A DNA stretch of 64,000 nt from Dactylonectria macrodidyma (Eukaryota > Ascomycota > Sordariomycetes > Hypocreales > Nectriaceae). The notes under the pieces are model-generated. The model saw only the letters and a program-made list of their open reading frames with translations. It made no database searches and was not told where the DNA came from. The position numbers and the translations under genes were made by a program. Each line of letters opens with the position of its first letter. Position 1 is the first letter of the stretch. Of the stretch, positions 1 to 10,872 are shown piece after piece. Location of the stretch: assembly GCA_020744425.1 (NCBI GenBank), contig JAGMUV010000009.1:62001-126000 (forward strand), written 5' to 3'.

Positions 1-920
1 TGACCATGGTCAGCAATGGGTGTCGTATGAGGCTTTAGGCATATTACTTACGTCCAAGCAAAATTGAAAAGGAATAATCCAGCGATTCCGCAATAAGCTC
101 CGATATCATCGATTCTCCCGCTGGGATCCATTGGCTGCCCTTCACTCTCCACAACGAAATAAAAGACGCCGTATACCACAGTCCCCAGAATTGCCCTAGG
201 ACGGACACCAGTGAGAAACAAATCGCCAGCAGGCGGATGCGACTTACAGGAAGAAGAAGAGCCACCACCAGGGCAGCCACTGGCCAAATAGTCCAGGGAA
301 GACACTCCCTCCAGCAGCCCCAATAGGAGCCATGGCTCCAAACATGCCATTTGTGGGGTTCCACGCCTTTCCAGGTGGGAAGTTAATAGTGAATAAAGCT
401 ATAGCGTTAGGCATAACGAACGCGGCATCAATGCCACTGAGGGCGCGCATGATGCTGACGGAGTTGACATGGCGCATGAAGCCAGCTACCAGGTTTGACA
501 GAACCCAGGAAGCACCCGCTGCCACGGCGGGTTTTTGTGTCTATACAGGGCGCCAATCCGACCCCCGCTGAGGACATATGTCCCTTGCGTCAAGCTACAT
601 CGGGGTACATTTAATCTTCTAGACTCAAGCCTCCTCAAGGTGAAGGGACTCACGGATATGAAGCCACAATCCAAATTGCCTGCTCGTGTGAGGCTTCGAG
701 ATCTTTAGTGATACGCAGACCACCGTTGATTCCGGCGCCGACTGATATCATCTAACAGCGTTGCATTAGATGCACGTGTACCTGACCGCTCGAGGCTTTG
801 GTGGCTTACCTGCACGAACTGGCAGAGAATAATAGAGACAGACGTTAAGAAGATACACAGTTTGTTGACCCGTAATGGTTCCTCCCTATTGATTCTGTGT
901 GCGTCCTCGCCCTGCGACAT
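1..920 (-). pseudogene. MFS drug transporter (DHA2-type), 5' part, with one frameshift; continues off the left edge
   Basis: N-terminal part of a plasma-membrane drug:H+ antiporter of the 14-TM MFS class. Exons on the minus strand, each with GT/AG ends: 920-810, 751-654, 594-248, 195-52; the donor GTAAGT at 51 leads out of the window. Exon 1 encodes TM1 (ending CQFVQ), exon 2 the loop and start of TM2 (QAIWIVASYP), exon 3 the signature LTQGTYVLSGGRIGALYRHKN followed by TM3-5, exon 4 the typical DDIGAYCGIAGLFLFNFAW segment. Exon 3 is one base too short: the frame must shift around 528-536, inside a run of C and A bases, to go from RHKNP to AVAAGASW. This is either a real 1-nt deletion or a sequencing error in a homopolymer. 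Family assignment is solid; whether the gene is dead is uncertain. Confidence 0.65.
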
Positions 921-2596
921 GATACCCTGTATTCTAGTGGTGAGATGCAGTTGGAGACGCTAATACATCAGTCGTAGGTTCTAGAGTTTTGTCTGAACGG
1001 CGCATCTTGCTGAGATCTGAGTGACAAAGCATGAGGGGCATTCTCGGACAAATTATAATTATAATCCTGGCACGGCGCACTACCCCAACTCGCACCTTGT
1101 CAATTTCTCAGTCATCACATATCGGCGTTTTCTAGAACGGCACGAAAGAATACTGGGTCGTTTGGCGAATATGATGTTGTACACCGGAAATATTGAATCC
1201 TTACCTGCTAATTAGCGTCCATGTCCCGCTAAGTTCTTGAATACAAGTATACTCGCTTGATAAGCCGCAGCGAATACATTTTACAAGGACCCTGGCCAGA
1301 TTATTAAATATGATTCTGAGATTAGCATTACGTACATACGTAGTTGGTCCTGAAGGCATGGCTCGTCACTTGTTAAGTAATTACAATAGTCACAACACAA
1401 AACGTAAGAGCAGGGAGTGGTTAAAAATGGCAGTTGCGGTGGAGGCTTGACAAATATACTAAATGTTCAGGCCTCCTTGACCTACTTGGCACTAAAGGTG
1501 GAGTGACATGTAGCCTCCAAGTTGTTCACATGGGGTCTATTTGAAGAAGACGAGCGGCACTAATATCACGCCTTTAATGAAGGAAGCTGCCTTGCGAGTG
1601 ACCTGCATGTTATTAATAACTGTCACCTAAAATATGTGTGCCGCGAGTGAACCTTTCTCGGCCAAACAAGGTGTTGCTGATCAGTAATCTCGGACACGCT
1701 CTTTGACGAGACCTAGAACCCATCCTCACTACCTTTATCTCACATCGTGATCTACAGATCAATACTTAGATCACCTGGCTTCATGCGTGCTTCTGGGAAC
1801 TGCGCGTACTCCGCGTCCCGTTTTGCAATATCTGCCAGCACACCGTCTGCATATATCTCAATCTGGCGGCAGAGCTCGCAGCCAGAGGCACTTGCGCTGG
1901 GCAGACTTCCAGATCCGCGTGGTGACGGAAACCGACAGGGTCTGGTATTGCTGCTTTCTGTTCCTTGTGAACCAGTTCGTGAAAGTCTGAATCGCCGCTG
2001 AGAGCCCATATGTAGGAATTATCTGGAAATGGGGGCAGATGATGGGACGGAATACTCTGGCACCGCTGGATCAGAGTGGGGATGCCATCTGGGTGAACTC
2101 AACTCGGAAAGAGAGCGGCTGCACAAATCTGTTTCACGCTGTGGATGGCTGATATGGGATTGCGGGTTTGCACCGTGGAAAGTCTCATTTTTATCCCGGC
2201 AGAAAGAGCTTTGAGAGGTACGGCTTATAGTCTTCACTGCCCGGGGTAGGTCTCCGATCTTTAAGGCAGACCGCTATGGGCTAATAGAAAAGGTAGGGCT
2301 TTGTGGCGCTGTTGTTTACTGCGCCACCCACACCTGTTCCTTGAGGAACGAAATGCTCTTAGAGGACGGACGCGGGGAGAAAGAGGACTCGCTGAAAATT
2401 ACTAGACAAAAATCATATAATTAGAAGCCTGTGATTGGAGGGCCTGATTTGAAGCGTGACTTGCGGCGTGACGTTTGACTTTCAAAGTCCAGTGCGAAGA
2501 ACAGTGCAGAGTCGCAAAGCTAAGATATGTTCCTCTGTTTATCTTCTGATCGTAGCTCATGCGAAGGTGAGGTTTCTAGCAGAATTTCAAACCCCC
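921..2596. other. intergenic stretch with one unidentified coding-like fragment
   Basis: No gene I can support lies here. The upstream region of the MFS gene (921 to about 1,700) is moderately A+T-rich with scattered stops in all frames. A minus-strand reading frame between 2009 and 1752 ends in a stretch that looks protein-like (CELCRQIEIYADGVLADIAK, then an acidic/basic tail), but I recognise no family and see no start or splice partner. It may be the remnant of a lost gene. Confidence 0.3.
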
Positions 2597-5500
2597 CTAC
2601 GGCCTGTAGGTCTTACATGTCTTCGAGTTCCCAAACTGGTGGTTGCAGGTCGGATGATGTGTGACATTACCATAGGCGTCACCTCCATAAACTAGATACC
2701 CTTTGCTTTCATCAAGAGGAAGTTTCTGAATTTCCGCCGCAGTACCAACAACCCAGGCTGTTTGCATACCTGTCAGACCAAAGTCAGCGTTTTCTGCCAT
2801 CTCTCAGGAAGATTCACCCACCCATGACCATGTGCTGAATTGTATGGCAATGGATCAACCACACCCCCGGCTGGTTCACCCGGATCCGCCACGCCCGCCA
2901 CCCAGCTGGAGCTCCTGGGTTTGTGACAGTTGAATACCGGTATAACATTGTCGTATCTCTTTTCACAGCCTTGTAACCCATGCGGACGAGCTTCTCTTCG
3001 TTTGCCTCGGCATCATATGAGCCATTCCCGCTACCAATATCGTAGAAGTGTTGCCCATGGGCATGAAAGGGGTGCATATCCACGGCACCACCACTTTTCA
3101 CCAGCGATCCGGTATTCTGCCACACAATCTCAAGCACCTCCCCCACCTTAGCCGGAAACGCTCTTGTCTTAGGATCCCATCCATGGTTACTAAGCGCAGC
3201 ATCGTAGTTTGGCATAGCAGCGTCGCCACGCTTGTAGATATCAACCAATAAGGGCGTTTGAACCTCGTCGCCTGTCCAAGACAAATTCGCCAGACGCCAT
3301 ATCAAGTGATTGCTCGTCGGATTGACCATCTGGACTGCGTCGATAATCACGCGGCGAGTGACCTCAGCGAGAGTGGGATGGCCCATAGGCTCTGGATATA
3401 GGGGCCGTAGTTGGTACTCAAGCCAGTCATATGTGGTATTTGGAAGTCTGAGTGGCGCCTTCGCCGGTTGTTTGGGTAACGGAGCTGATTTGGAGTAGCG
3501 GAGTACCGCGTAGCCGCGATAGACGGCCGGTCGGTCACGGGTCTCGAACTGGAGAAAATATGCAGTCCTCTTTTCGGCTTCTAGTTCTCGTTTTGTTTTG
3601 GCCACGAATAGCGCATCAAACCGTTGGCCAGATCCCAGTTGCATGTGACTAACAGAGGCGGGTTGCGTCCACTCACCGCCATCGACCTGGATAATTGTGA
3701 GATTATTATGGCCCTCAAACGCCATGCTAACCAGAGATAATCCCGTCGATCCTATGAAGCGAAAGCGGTACGTTTTGCCAGGAGCAACATCGATAACGGG
3801 CAGTGTACAGGAACCGCCATCCTCAGAGAGGTTCTGCCCTATACCGATACCCTTCCCATTAAGTAAAACGGCACTCGTCTCACCTGACCAGACAAATGGC
3901 ACTGCTTCCAACCCACTCTGAAGCTCCTCATCGGTCTGGGGGAAGAAGTCACTCCATTGTAGTATGCGCTCCTCGTCATACCGGTAAGGCGGCTTCCCGC
4001 AGTCCTCGACGATTAGTGGCCCAGCAGCAGTAAGGGCCTGCACGCCGACATGGGAGTGGTAGAAATAAGTACCCGAGTCGCTCAACTCTGGCCGCAGCTC
4101 GTAGTCAAAGAAGTGGCCGGGTGGGATTGGCCATTGAGAGCCTTGGGGGCTGCCGTCCGAGAACACGGCCGTCCGCTGAGATAGGCCATGCCAATGCTGT
4201 CTCTTATTAGCGTCTCTTCTTGATTTGACGTTGCGGATCCTTTTCCCTTGCCATGGTTAGATTTTGGCTTTCCATGTCATTGTAGACTCTAATCCATGTT
4301 GTTTCGCCAGACCTGATGCGGAGCTCTGGTCCAGGAGACGTTCCGTTTACAACCGTTGATAACCGCGTCTCGCAGGCTACTGCAATATTGTGTGTAGTGA
4401 CCCGTAGGACATGATTTGGGAAGAAACTGTTGTGTGTTATAAGTTTTGGCGTCACCGGGAATATAAGCCATTGGAACAGTAAGTCAGTGCACCCGTTAGA
4501 TGACCAGGGGCTTAGCTGGACGCCCCACTTATACAATGACCAAAATCCTCATTCAACTTCACTTATATATAAAATAACAACCAAGAGGTCTAATTGGTCC
4601 ATTTCAACTGATTTTTTATAAAATAACTAATGAATTTTCTAAATATCAAAAAACTAGCCAATAAAAACAAAGGAAAAACGAGCTATTCTGAATCTTCAAC
4701 CTCAGGCGTTTTTATTCGCCTTCTTGCCCTCTTGACATTCTGGATGTTAGAAAATTCCTTATTTGGGTCTTTATAAACCCTTCCTCTCTTCTTAGCCTTT
4801 GATTGGCTTGAATTTCGGTCTTGGACTAGAATTCTGTCTTCTAATTGGGCGTTGTGTAAGTGAAGGTTATCATAACCCCGGTCAATAGCCCGAAATAGCT
4901 GCCTTGTGGTTGGGCTGTTGAGAAGTTCCTTCTTTTTAGAATGGACTAATAAAGCAACGTCTCTCGAAGTCTTAGGGGTTGTAAAAGGGCTGATTTCAGA
5001 CCTCTGATTCGTCTTTGGAGAAATGGGGGCTCCTAATTGGACCGTAATTGAGTCCTTAGGATCCTCAATAACGAATTTGCTACCCATTGGCTTTGAGATG
5101 TTAATTGGCCACAACCCGGCTCCTTTCCAACCCGAACGGATATTTCGAGTAGTAATAGCCTTCTTCCTAGCCTGAAAATAGCATTTTAGAAAGTCTTCCT
5201 TCCTAGTTGGGCCGGCATCAGTAATAGGATTGGCTAGCAGTAAAGCAGCCCGATATGCAGCTTTAAGTGGCCCAAAGACTGATATATCAAGAGGCTGAAG
5301 AACGTGGCTTGTGTGAGGTGGTAAATAGAGTAAATGGACCCTATTGGTTACACAAATACGCATAAAATCAGGCGTTATGTGTGATCCATGCCCATCTAGG
5401 ATAAGAAGCCGCTTTTCATTGGCCCGGGCAGGCTTTGAGCCCGGAAGAAAGACTTCCTGCAGCCACGCAAGCCCAATTTCGTTATTAGTCCATCCCTTTT

Positions 5501-6385
5501 TAGATGATGTAAATCTCCAATTGGTCAGAAAGTCCAATTCCTCAGGAAACCATTGGTGCTGGACGTCTTTGCCTTTGAAGACGACCAATGGGTCAAGGCA
5601 CCTTCCCGTTGCAGAAATAACCTCAAGAATAGATATCCAGTTAAGGTTTTGCGGCTGTTTCTTAATCGTTGATTGAAGCTCTGATTGGCCAACCACAAGC
5701 CCGTTAGATCCGGGCCCTTGGAAGACTCCAATTTCGTCAAGATTCCAACGGTTCCGTTGAGGGATCGATGCGACCTCTGATTGGCCTAATAGATCAAAGA
5801 ACCCGCCAATAGCAGCCGGATTTGCTCCATTTATCCTTTTCCGGTCGATTCCCTTTCCTTTGAGCGTTTTTATTCGCGGGTTGCGGCGCAGGAAGCCCTT
5901 CATCCAGTGTTTTCCGAGTCGTTGGTTGGTGCCGCTTTGGCCTAACAAGGAAATCGCCAACTTCCGGATCTGGCTATGCGTCAACGCCATGCCGAGCTTA
6001 TCTTGAAAGATGAGCCAATCAGTGAGCTGGTCTTCCTGATATTTGGAAAGCACCTGACGCCATTCGTGGGCTTCATTGCGGCTAGGTACGCCATTTATCT
6101 TGCTGTGTAGGGTTGATTTGGGGACTCCGCGCTGACTGGCTGCTTTTCGTACTGATACGCCATTTTTCACATCCTGAATGGCTAGTTCAAGGTCTTCTTG
6201 GGTGTATTTAGGCATAAAAAATAAGGTTATAAGGTTGAATTGACGAATTGAGTGTTATTGAAGGAAGAAACGCGTGTGGCTAGAGACGCGTTGTGGTTGA
6301 CGCGGCTGTAAGTGGGGCGTCCAGCTAAGCCCCTGGTCATCTAACGGGTGCACTGACTTAATGCGTAAAAAATGAGGGCAGCCAT
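2597..6385 (-). CDS. multicopper oxidase (laccase / ascorbate-oxidase type), split near its start by a pogo transposon
   Basis: Secreted blue-copper oxidase that oxidises phenolic or similar substrates and reduces O2 to water. Exons (minus): 6385-6361, transposon 6358-4482 with its TA duplication, then 4479-4252, 4196-2822, 2769-2597. With the transposon and one TA left out the frame is open, 601 codons including stop (600 residues). It starts with a hydrophobic signal peptide (MAALIFYALLFQWLIF). Copper ligands are all present: HWHG (86-89), HSH (132-134), HPFHAHG (460-466) and HCHTIQH plus the type-1 ligand Met after the last intron (534-545). Intron 1 has a GC donor. It resembles fungal laccases annotated as TilA-like. 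The insertion separates the first eight codons and promoter from the rest, so the normal product is probably lost, although an ATG inside the transposon end is in frame with the remainder. Catalytic part intact; expression doubtful. Confidence 0.9.
4197..4251 (-). other. GC-AG intron of the multicopper oxidase
   Basis: 55-nt intron with donor GCAAGG and acceptor ACAG, branch-like CGCTAAT near its 3' end. Removing it joins NLTM to HWHGLSQR, the canonical laccase copper site, in phase 0. No GT donor nearby gives the same junction. Confidence 0.8.
4482..4531 (+). repeat. left terminal inverted repeat of the pogo element (50 bp)
   Basis: Base-for-base reverse complement of 6309-6358. The match stops at 4532 (T against C). 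The outer TA at 4480-4481 is the target duplication. Confidence 0.93.
4683..6215 (-). CDS. pogo/Fot1-family transposase, intact
   Basis: 510-residue cut-and-paste transposase. Residues 1-50 form a Psq-type helix-turn-helix (start MPKYTQEDLE, with VRKAASQRGVPKSTLHSKI); about 60-125 is a CENP-B/Tc5-type DNA-binding domain (EDQLTDWLI, HWMKGFLRRNP). The DDE_1 catalytic triad is D160 (WNLDEIG), D274 (LILDGHGSH) and D310 (HVLQPLDISVFGPLK), with 35 residues between the last two. The C-terminus is basic (KKRGRVYK, KRARRR), a possible nuclear-localisation signal. There is no intron, no internal stop, and both inverted repeats are perfect, so it could be active. Confidence 0.93.
   Translation of the reverse strand: MPKYTQEDLELAIQDVKNGVSVRKAASQRGVPKSTLHSKINGVPSRNEAHEWRQVLSKYQEDQLTDWLIFQDKLGMALTHSQIRKLAISLLGQSGTNQRLGKHWMKGFLRRNPRIKTLKGKGIDRKRINGANPAAIGGFFDLLGQSEVASIPQRNRWNLDEIGVFQGPGSNGLVVGQSELQSTIKKQPQNLNWISILEVISATGRCLDPLVVFKGKDVQHQWFPEELDFLTNWRFTSSKKGWTNNEIGLAWLQEVFLPGSKPARANEKRLLILDGHGSHITPDFMRICVTNRVHLLYLPPHTSHVLQPLDISVFGPLKAAYRAALLLANPITDAGPTRKEDFLKCYFQARKKAITTRNIRSGWKGAGLWPINISKPMGSKFVIEDPKDSITVQLGAPISPKTNQRSEISPFTTPKTSRDVALLVHSKKKELLNSPTTRQLFRAIDRGYDNLHLHNAQLEDRILVQDRNSSQSKAKKRGRVYKDPNKEFSNIQNVKRARRRIKTPEVEDSE
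6309..6358 (-). repeat. right terminal inverted repeat of the pogo element (50 bp)
   Basis: Perfect inverted copy of 4482-4531, followed by the TA duplication at 6359-6360. Confidence 0.93.
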
Positions 6386-6979
6386 TTTGGCAAGTGATAT
6401 TGAGGTCTAGTTTCAGAGAAACGCTCAGCGACTGAGAACTCACAAAGCCTTTTTTATGTCGGGCAGATATGTGAAGCCCCGGCGAGCGGTCCGGGTAATT
6501 GGCCCTCCGCTCCCCACATTCATGCCCCGGGAGATTAGAACGTGGGGTCAGGGGAAAGTATGGGGTAGAGCTGGCATGAAAGCCGATGGCAAATGACTTC
6601 AGTTCCCGATGGCAAATGCCTTCAGTTGCCGATGGCAAATGACTTTAGTTGCCGATGTCTCCAACCACACTAGTTGAATACCCGCCACTAATCCCATCAT
6701 GCAACAGGATATTGATTTGTGTTGGTGTTCATCGACGCGAGGTATAGAGGGGATAGATCGATTGCTTGAATGAGAGTAAGGTTGAGTCGCGAACCCTTGC
6801 ATGTTCCGACAATGCATCTCATGAATACTACGATTCTGCCGTGATGCGAAGTCGGATATGGCGCGAAAGAGATATATGGTAACGGTGGGGTCTTGCTACG
6901 GATTGGGGAAGGGACGGTTGGAATCTATCAGGCAGTTCTTCGCTGTTCTCCGACCTGCACAAGAATGGCAGCGCTGGGG
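6386..6979 (-). promoter_or_regulatory. original promoter region of the multicopper oxidase, cut off by the transposon
   Basis: The stretch directly upstream of the original ATG (6385). It holds no gene. It includes three tandem 23-bp repeats (6585-6653). The promoter role is inferred from position only; no TATA box or activator site was identified with confidence. Confidence 0.45.
6585..6653. repeat. three tandem 23-bp repeats
   Basis: Units start at 6585, 6608 and 6631, each GATGGCAAATG(A/C)CTT(C/T)AGTT followed by CCC or GCC. They differ at a few positions only. A fourth, broken start (GATGTC) follows at 6654. Confidence 0.8.
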
Positions 6980-7927
6980 AACGGCACAAATCAAATGCCG
7001 AGTGCTGGTATGCGCACTGTTCTAGCCATAATCATCTTCAATGACATTATTTTACACATTCCAGTCAATATCTTAGTGTACGGTGCAAATTCGGCGAACC
7101 TGTCAGACAGACCGATAGAAAGGCCAGCTGTACAGAGGGCCGGATGGGCCGGACTGATATAGTGTTTTTCCTTCGAACCTAGAAAGAGACTTCAAACCTA
7201 GTCCACCCTCAACAACCTAGATAGACGGCTTGTGACGGCATTATCAGTTCAAGAGTGTCCGGATCAGCCGGATCCCTAGGGATAAATTGCTAGCTTTCTT
7301 CCCCCTAGACAGAGAGAAAAGACAAGATCTTCCATCGTCACTAAGCTGTCTCAACCATTCTATCCTGTCTGATAGAGCCCATGCCCCTTCATCGGTTCAT
7401 ACTCCCTCTACGAGAAACTATAGTTAACAGCCTTTTTCGTCTAAGAGGCCGTCATCTCCAGCGTTTACACCTGGGAGACCACGAAACTCTTAAAAACCGA
7501 GAGGGATATATGAGGGAGGGCCGTGCTAAAGAGTATTATGAATCATCTGATCTACATCATCATCATCATACTTCTCAACGCCACCATCGTAGCTCTCAAG
7601 TTCGCGGATTACTACAACGTGAAAACAGGCTGCAAGTCACTGGCATATAGCATCAAGCTGAAGCTGGAGTTCAGCGTCCTCAATCGGCTGGTGGGGTTGA
7701 CGCAGAGTTCACAGCCCAGTAGCTCGTACACGCGCAGTCGCACCGATGCGACTGCTTACATGGCATTGGACACTTTCGTGGAGGACTGCGCGGGCGGCTC
7801 GAGAGTGATAGCCCAGAGAAAGAGGCCAGATGAGGCACCCATTAGCAGTGGAGGGGACAGCAGAGATCTAGAACGCAGTACTACGGCTGTGGTGCTGACC
7901 ACTGAGATCGCTGTGCACAGTGACTAG
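6980..7927 (+). pseudogene. decayed integral membrane protein, DUF7703-like
   Basis: Pieces of a multi-pass fungal membrane protein in changing frames. About 7010-7075 encodes a hydrophobic helix (TVLAIIIFNDIILHIPVNIL). About 7540-7710 encodes a second helix after MNHLIYI, then YYNVKTGCKSLAYSIKLKLE and FSVLNRLVGL, a block I associate with the C-terminal helix of DUF7703-type proteins. The last part (7523-7927) is open for 134 codons, but the segments between do not join by clear splice sites. Function of the family is unknown to me. The identification rests on pattern memory and is tentative. Confidence 0.4.
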
Positions 7928-8994
7928 CCACGGCCAGGTCGTCGTGATTAGGGTCCGGAAAGCCTTGATGGAATGCTGGGTATGACGACTGAATCTACTA
8001 CAGGCGAAGAGGGACCAGCATCTTCGGCATCATCTGAGATACAATCCTCCAGGGCTGGGTTTTGATGATTGAGCCGAACACCACAGGAATATTGAGCCTC
8101 GAATATGAAGTCGGCTCACCCTAAAGGAAGAAAGACTCTGGGCAGATATCTGGCTGTTGGATAGAGCTCTAGATGTTTTCCCAGAAGGCAATGCAGAATA
8201 GTATTCCGTTCTCAAAGGCTTGCATCTCACTCGCCTCTTGGACTCCTCGACAAGTAGAGGCTAAAGGTGGAGGCCAACCAATCGCTGAACATATAAAAGA
8301 ATGCTCTAACTTAAGCTAATAGACATCTGCATATTTAATACTAACAACCCTTACCGCCTATTACACCTTCCCTCATCCTTAGCTAAAAGATGCTGTCACT
8401 CAAGTTTCATAACGTGAACAGACTAACTGAGAAACGAGTAGCTCATTTCGGAGCGATAGCAGTCGCGTACGAAACTCGCATTGGCGAGTATGAATGAATG
8501 TCCAAATTGCTAATGTCCCCCTATAACAGATAGCAGTAATAAAAATCTTCAATTCTTCCTTGCCTTAGCTAAGGCCGCCAATACCTATAGGGCGCGCGAG
8601 AATGACTAGACTTAGCGCGGCTAATGCATTCATCATCACTAAATATGGCTTTTAGAAATTTGGTCGCAGATGCCGGTAATTTGCTCTCGTAAGATAATCT
8701 CTGCGGGCCCTCCTACAATTTTAGTGCTCAACAAATGAGACTTGAGAATACTAGCTAATACACTCTGCAGATGAGCTGAAGATAAGACCCGTGGAATATG
8801 GGCGGTCGTTTTCCCTATTTTCGCCCCCTTTCGTAGAAGTATATCAACGAGAGAATCCGCTGGAACGCCGGTAACGAGATGCCCTGGCAAGGCATCCGAC
8901 ATTATCATTTATGTAAACGACAGACGCGAGATAGAAGCAGTCTAGGAACAGTAATACTAAATACTCCCAGTGTACCGTCCTGGCTTCTAAGCCC
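7928..8994. other. intergenic region, no gene seen
   Basis: Between the membrane-protein relic and the 3' end of the sugar porter. It contains only short reading frames without recognisable domains or splice structure. Confidence 0.4.
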
Positions 8995-10872
8995 TTAAGC
9001 TTCACGACTATAAGTCATATCTCCAGTCATTCCACCCCGCCCAGCCTCGCCTACCACCGCAGCGGATTTGAGGTCAATCTCGACTTGTTCACCAAATTTG
9101 GCATTGATTTCCTCAAGGGGCAAGCCTTGTGTCTGGATCTTGGTCAGTAAGTGTCTTTTTTATCTGTTTCAAAGAAAGACCGACCTCAGGAAAAGTCATC
9201 CAGATTGCAATGGTGCTGACCACAGTGACAGCAACGAAAATCATATAGAACTTCCAGCCGATATTGTTGAGACCAACAGTAACAGGGGCACTATATGCGA
9301 TAGAGTTGCCGAAGAAGGATGCAAAGGCCAGAGTTGAGCCCTCGCTACGTAGGTCTGTGAAGAAAGATAAGTAAGGATATCTTGATGTAGGAAGTCTGAT
9401 AAGTCGGTCAACGTACGAGTAGGCCAGATTTCAGATCCATAAACATATGCGGTGCACTCAATAGTCGTCGTGAAGAAGACTCCGAAAATAAAGTAGATCG
9501 CAACAGCAGCATTCAGGCCGGCGGTATCGTCAGATCCAAGATAGAATTTCTGTAAGGCAGCCATCACACTCAGAATGGTAGCTGAGCCGAATCCGCCAAT
9601 GACTTAACAAGAATTTTGGTTAGTTATGTATTTAATAAAACGATAGTCTGAAAATCTTACCTAGAAGCTTCACTCGCCCGACGCGGTCGAGTAGAAGGAT
9701 GTTGAAACCGCATCCAATGACCAAGCACGTAGTCCAGGCGACTCCTAGGGCCATCTGCAATGTGACACCAAAGCCTAAGCCGCCCATAAGAACTGGAATG
9801 AGATTCGCAATGGCAGTGATACCAGTTCCCTGTGCCATGACCCAGAGAAGGATAGAACAATAGGCGCGCTTCAAAAGGTGCCTCGTTGTGAAGATGTACC
9901 AGAAGCCACTGGGAAGCTGCTTCTCGGTTTGGACTTGTGCCTTGATCTGGATAGCTTCCGCATGGGCGAGGAGGCCATGAGGGTCGGACTTGGTCTTGTG
10001 GAGTCGGACCAAGATAGCTTTAGCCTCTTCATCTCGATCTTGCTCCATGAGCCAACGAGGAGACTCTGGTAGAAAGTATAGGGATCCGAGGTGAACAACA
10101 CCCATACCTGTCAGTACGATGAAGATCAATCGCCACTGGATGGCTGAGTCGACAAAGCTAAAAGCAAGGTTAAAAACAGCGCAGAGAATATACGCAGTGA
10201 CGACACCAACTCCTTGCATGCCTACGAGGGCACCACGAGCATGAGGCGGTGCTACCTCAGACATATATACGGGCGAGTTGGCGAAGACCATGCCGCCACC
10301 GATACCGCAAAGGACACGGAAGGCCAGGAGCATAGCGATGTTGACGGAAGCAGCTTGAAGAGCGCCGGAAACGATGACAATAACGGCGGCTGTTGCGTTG
10401 CAGACACGGCGGCCGTAATGCTTTGCGATGGGGGCTTGGCCGACGGAACCGACCATGGCACCGGCTAGGAAGCTGGAATAATCGGGTTAGCATATTTAGA
10501 CTACCTAGACAAAACTGACAGAGGTCGGCATACCCTCCAAGGAGCCCATCCGTGCGTTGAGCAGCATCAGATACAGTTAGGAACTTGGCAATGAAAGATG
10601 GTTGAGCCAGTGTTCCTGCAATGGCATTGGCGCTGAAACCATAGAGAAAGCCACCGAGGGCAGCAGTAAAGATGACCTGGATTTTTGTCAATGACTCCTG
10701 TGGTACAGTCTAGGTCTTGGTAGCCTACCTGATAGGTAATCCAGCTGACAGAGTGGTTGATATCTTTGATGTCATCACTGCTGGGGGAGTCGACAGAGGG
10801 CTTGCTCCCAGTCTCGTTACCTATAATCTCCTGGCTGGTCTCAGGCCGACCTTTCTCGGGCTCAAGAGACAT
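8995..10872 (-). CDS. MFS sugar transporter (sugar porter family), six exons
   Basis: Plasma-membrane sugar:H+ symporter or facilitator, 532 residues. Exons on the minus strand: 10872-10729, 10676-10534, 10472-9661, 9602-9417, 9354-9185, 9138-8995; lengths sum to 1,599 nt with an open frame. Introns are 46-62 nt. Sugar-porter signatures: GFLYGFSANAI in TM1, the loop GSVGQAPIAKHYGRR, PESPRWLM after TM6, DRVGRVKLL in the second half, and the motif SEIWPTHLRSEG reached by splicing exon 4 to exon 5. The cytosolic tail contains GLPLEEINAKFGE, usual for this family. The start at 10872 (MSLEPEK) was chosen over an in-frame ATG at 10914. The substrate cannot be read from the sequence. Confidence 0.9.

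Larger units (their letters stand above)
4482..6358 (-). mobile_element. Fot1-like Tc1/mariner-pogo DNA transposon, apparently complete
   Basis: 1,877-bp element bounded by perfect 50-bp terminal inverted repeats beginning AGTCAGTGCACCCGTTAGAT and flanked by TA on both sides (4480-4481 and 6359-6360), the duplication expected of this superfamily. It carries one intact transposase gene on the minus strand, in the same direction as the host oxidase gene. Base composition is normal and there is no RIP damage, unlike the elements at 28-34 and 39-64 kb, so this is a young copy. Length and layout match the Fot1 family of about 1.9 kb. Confidence 0.93.
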
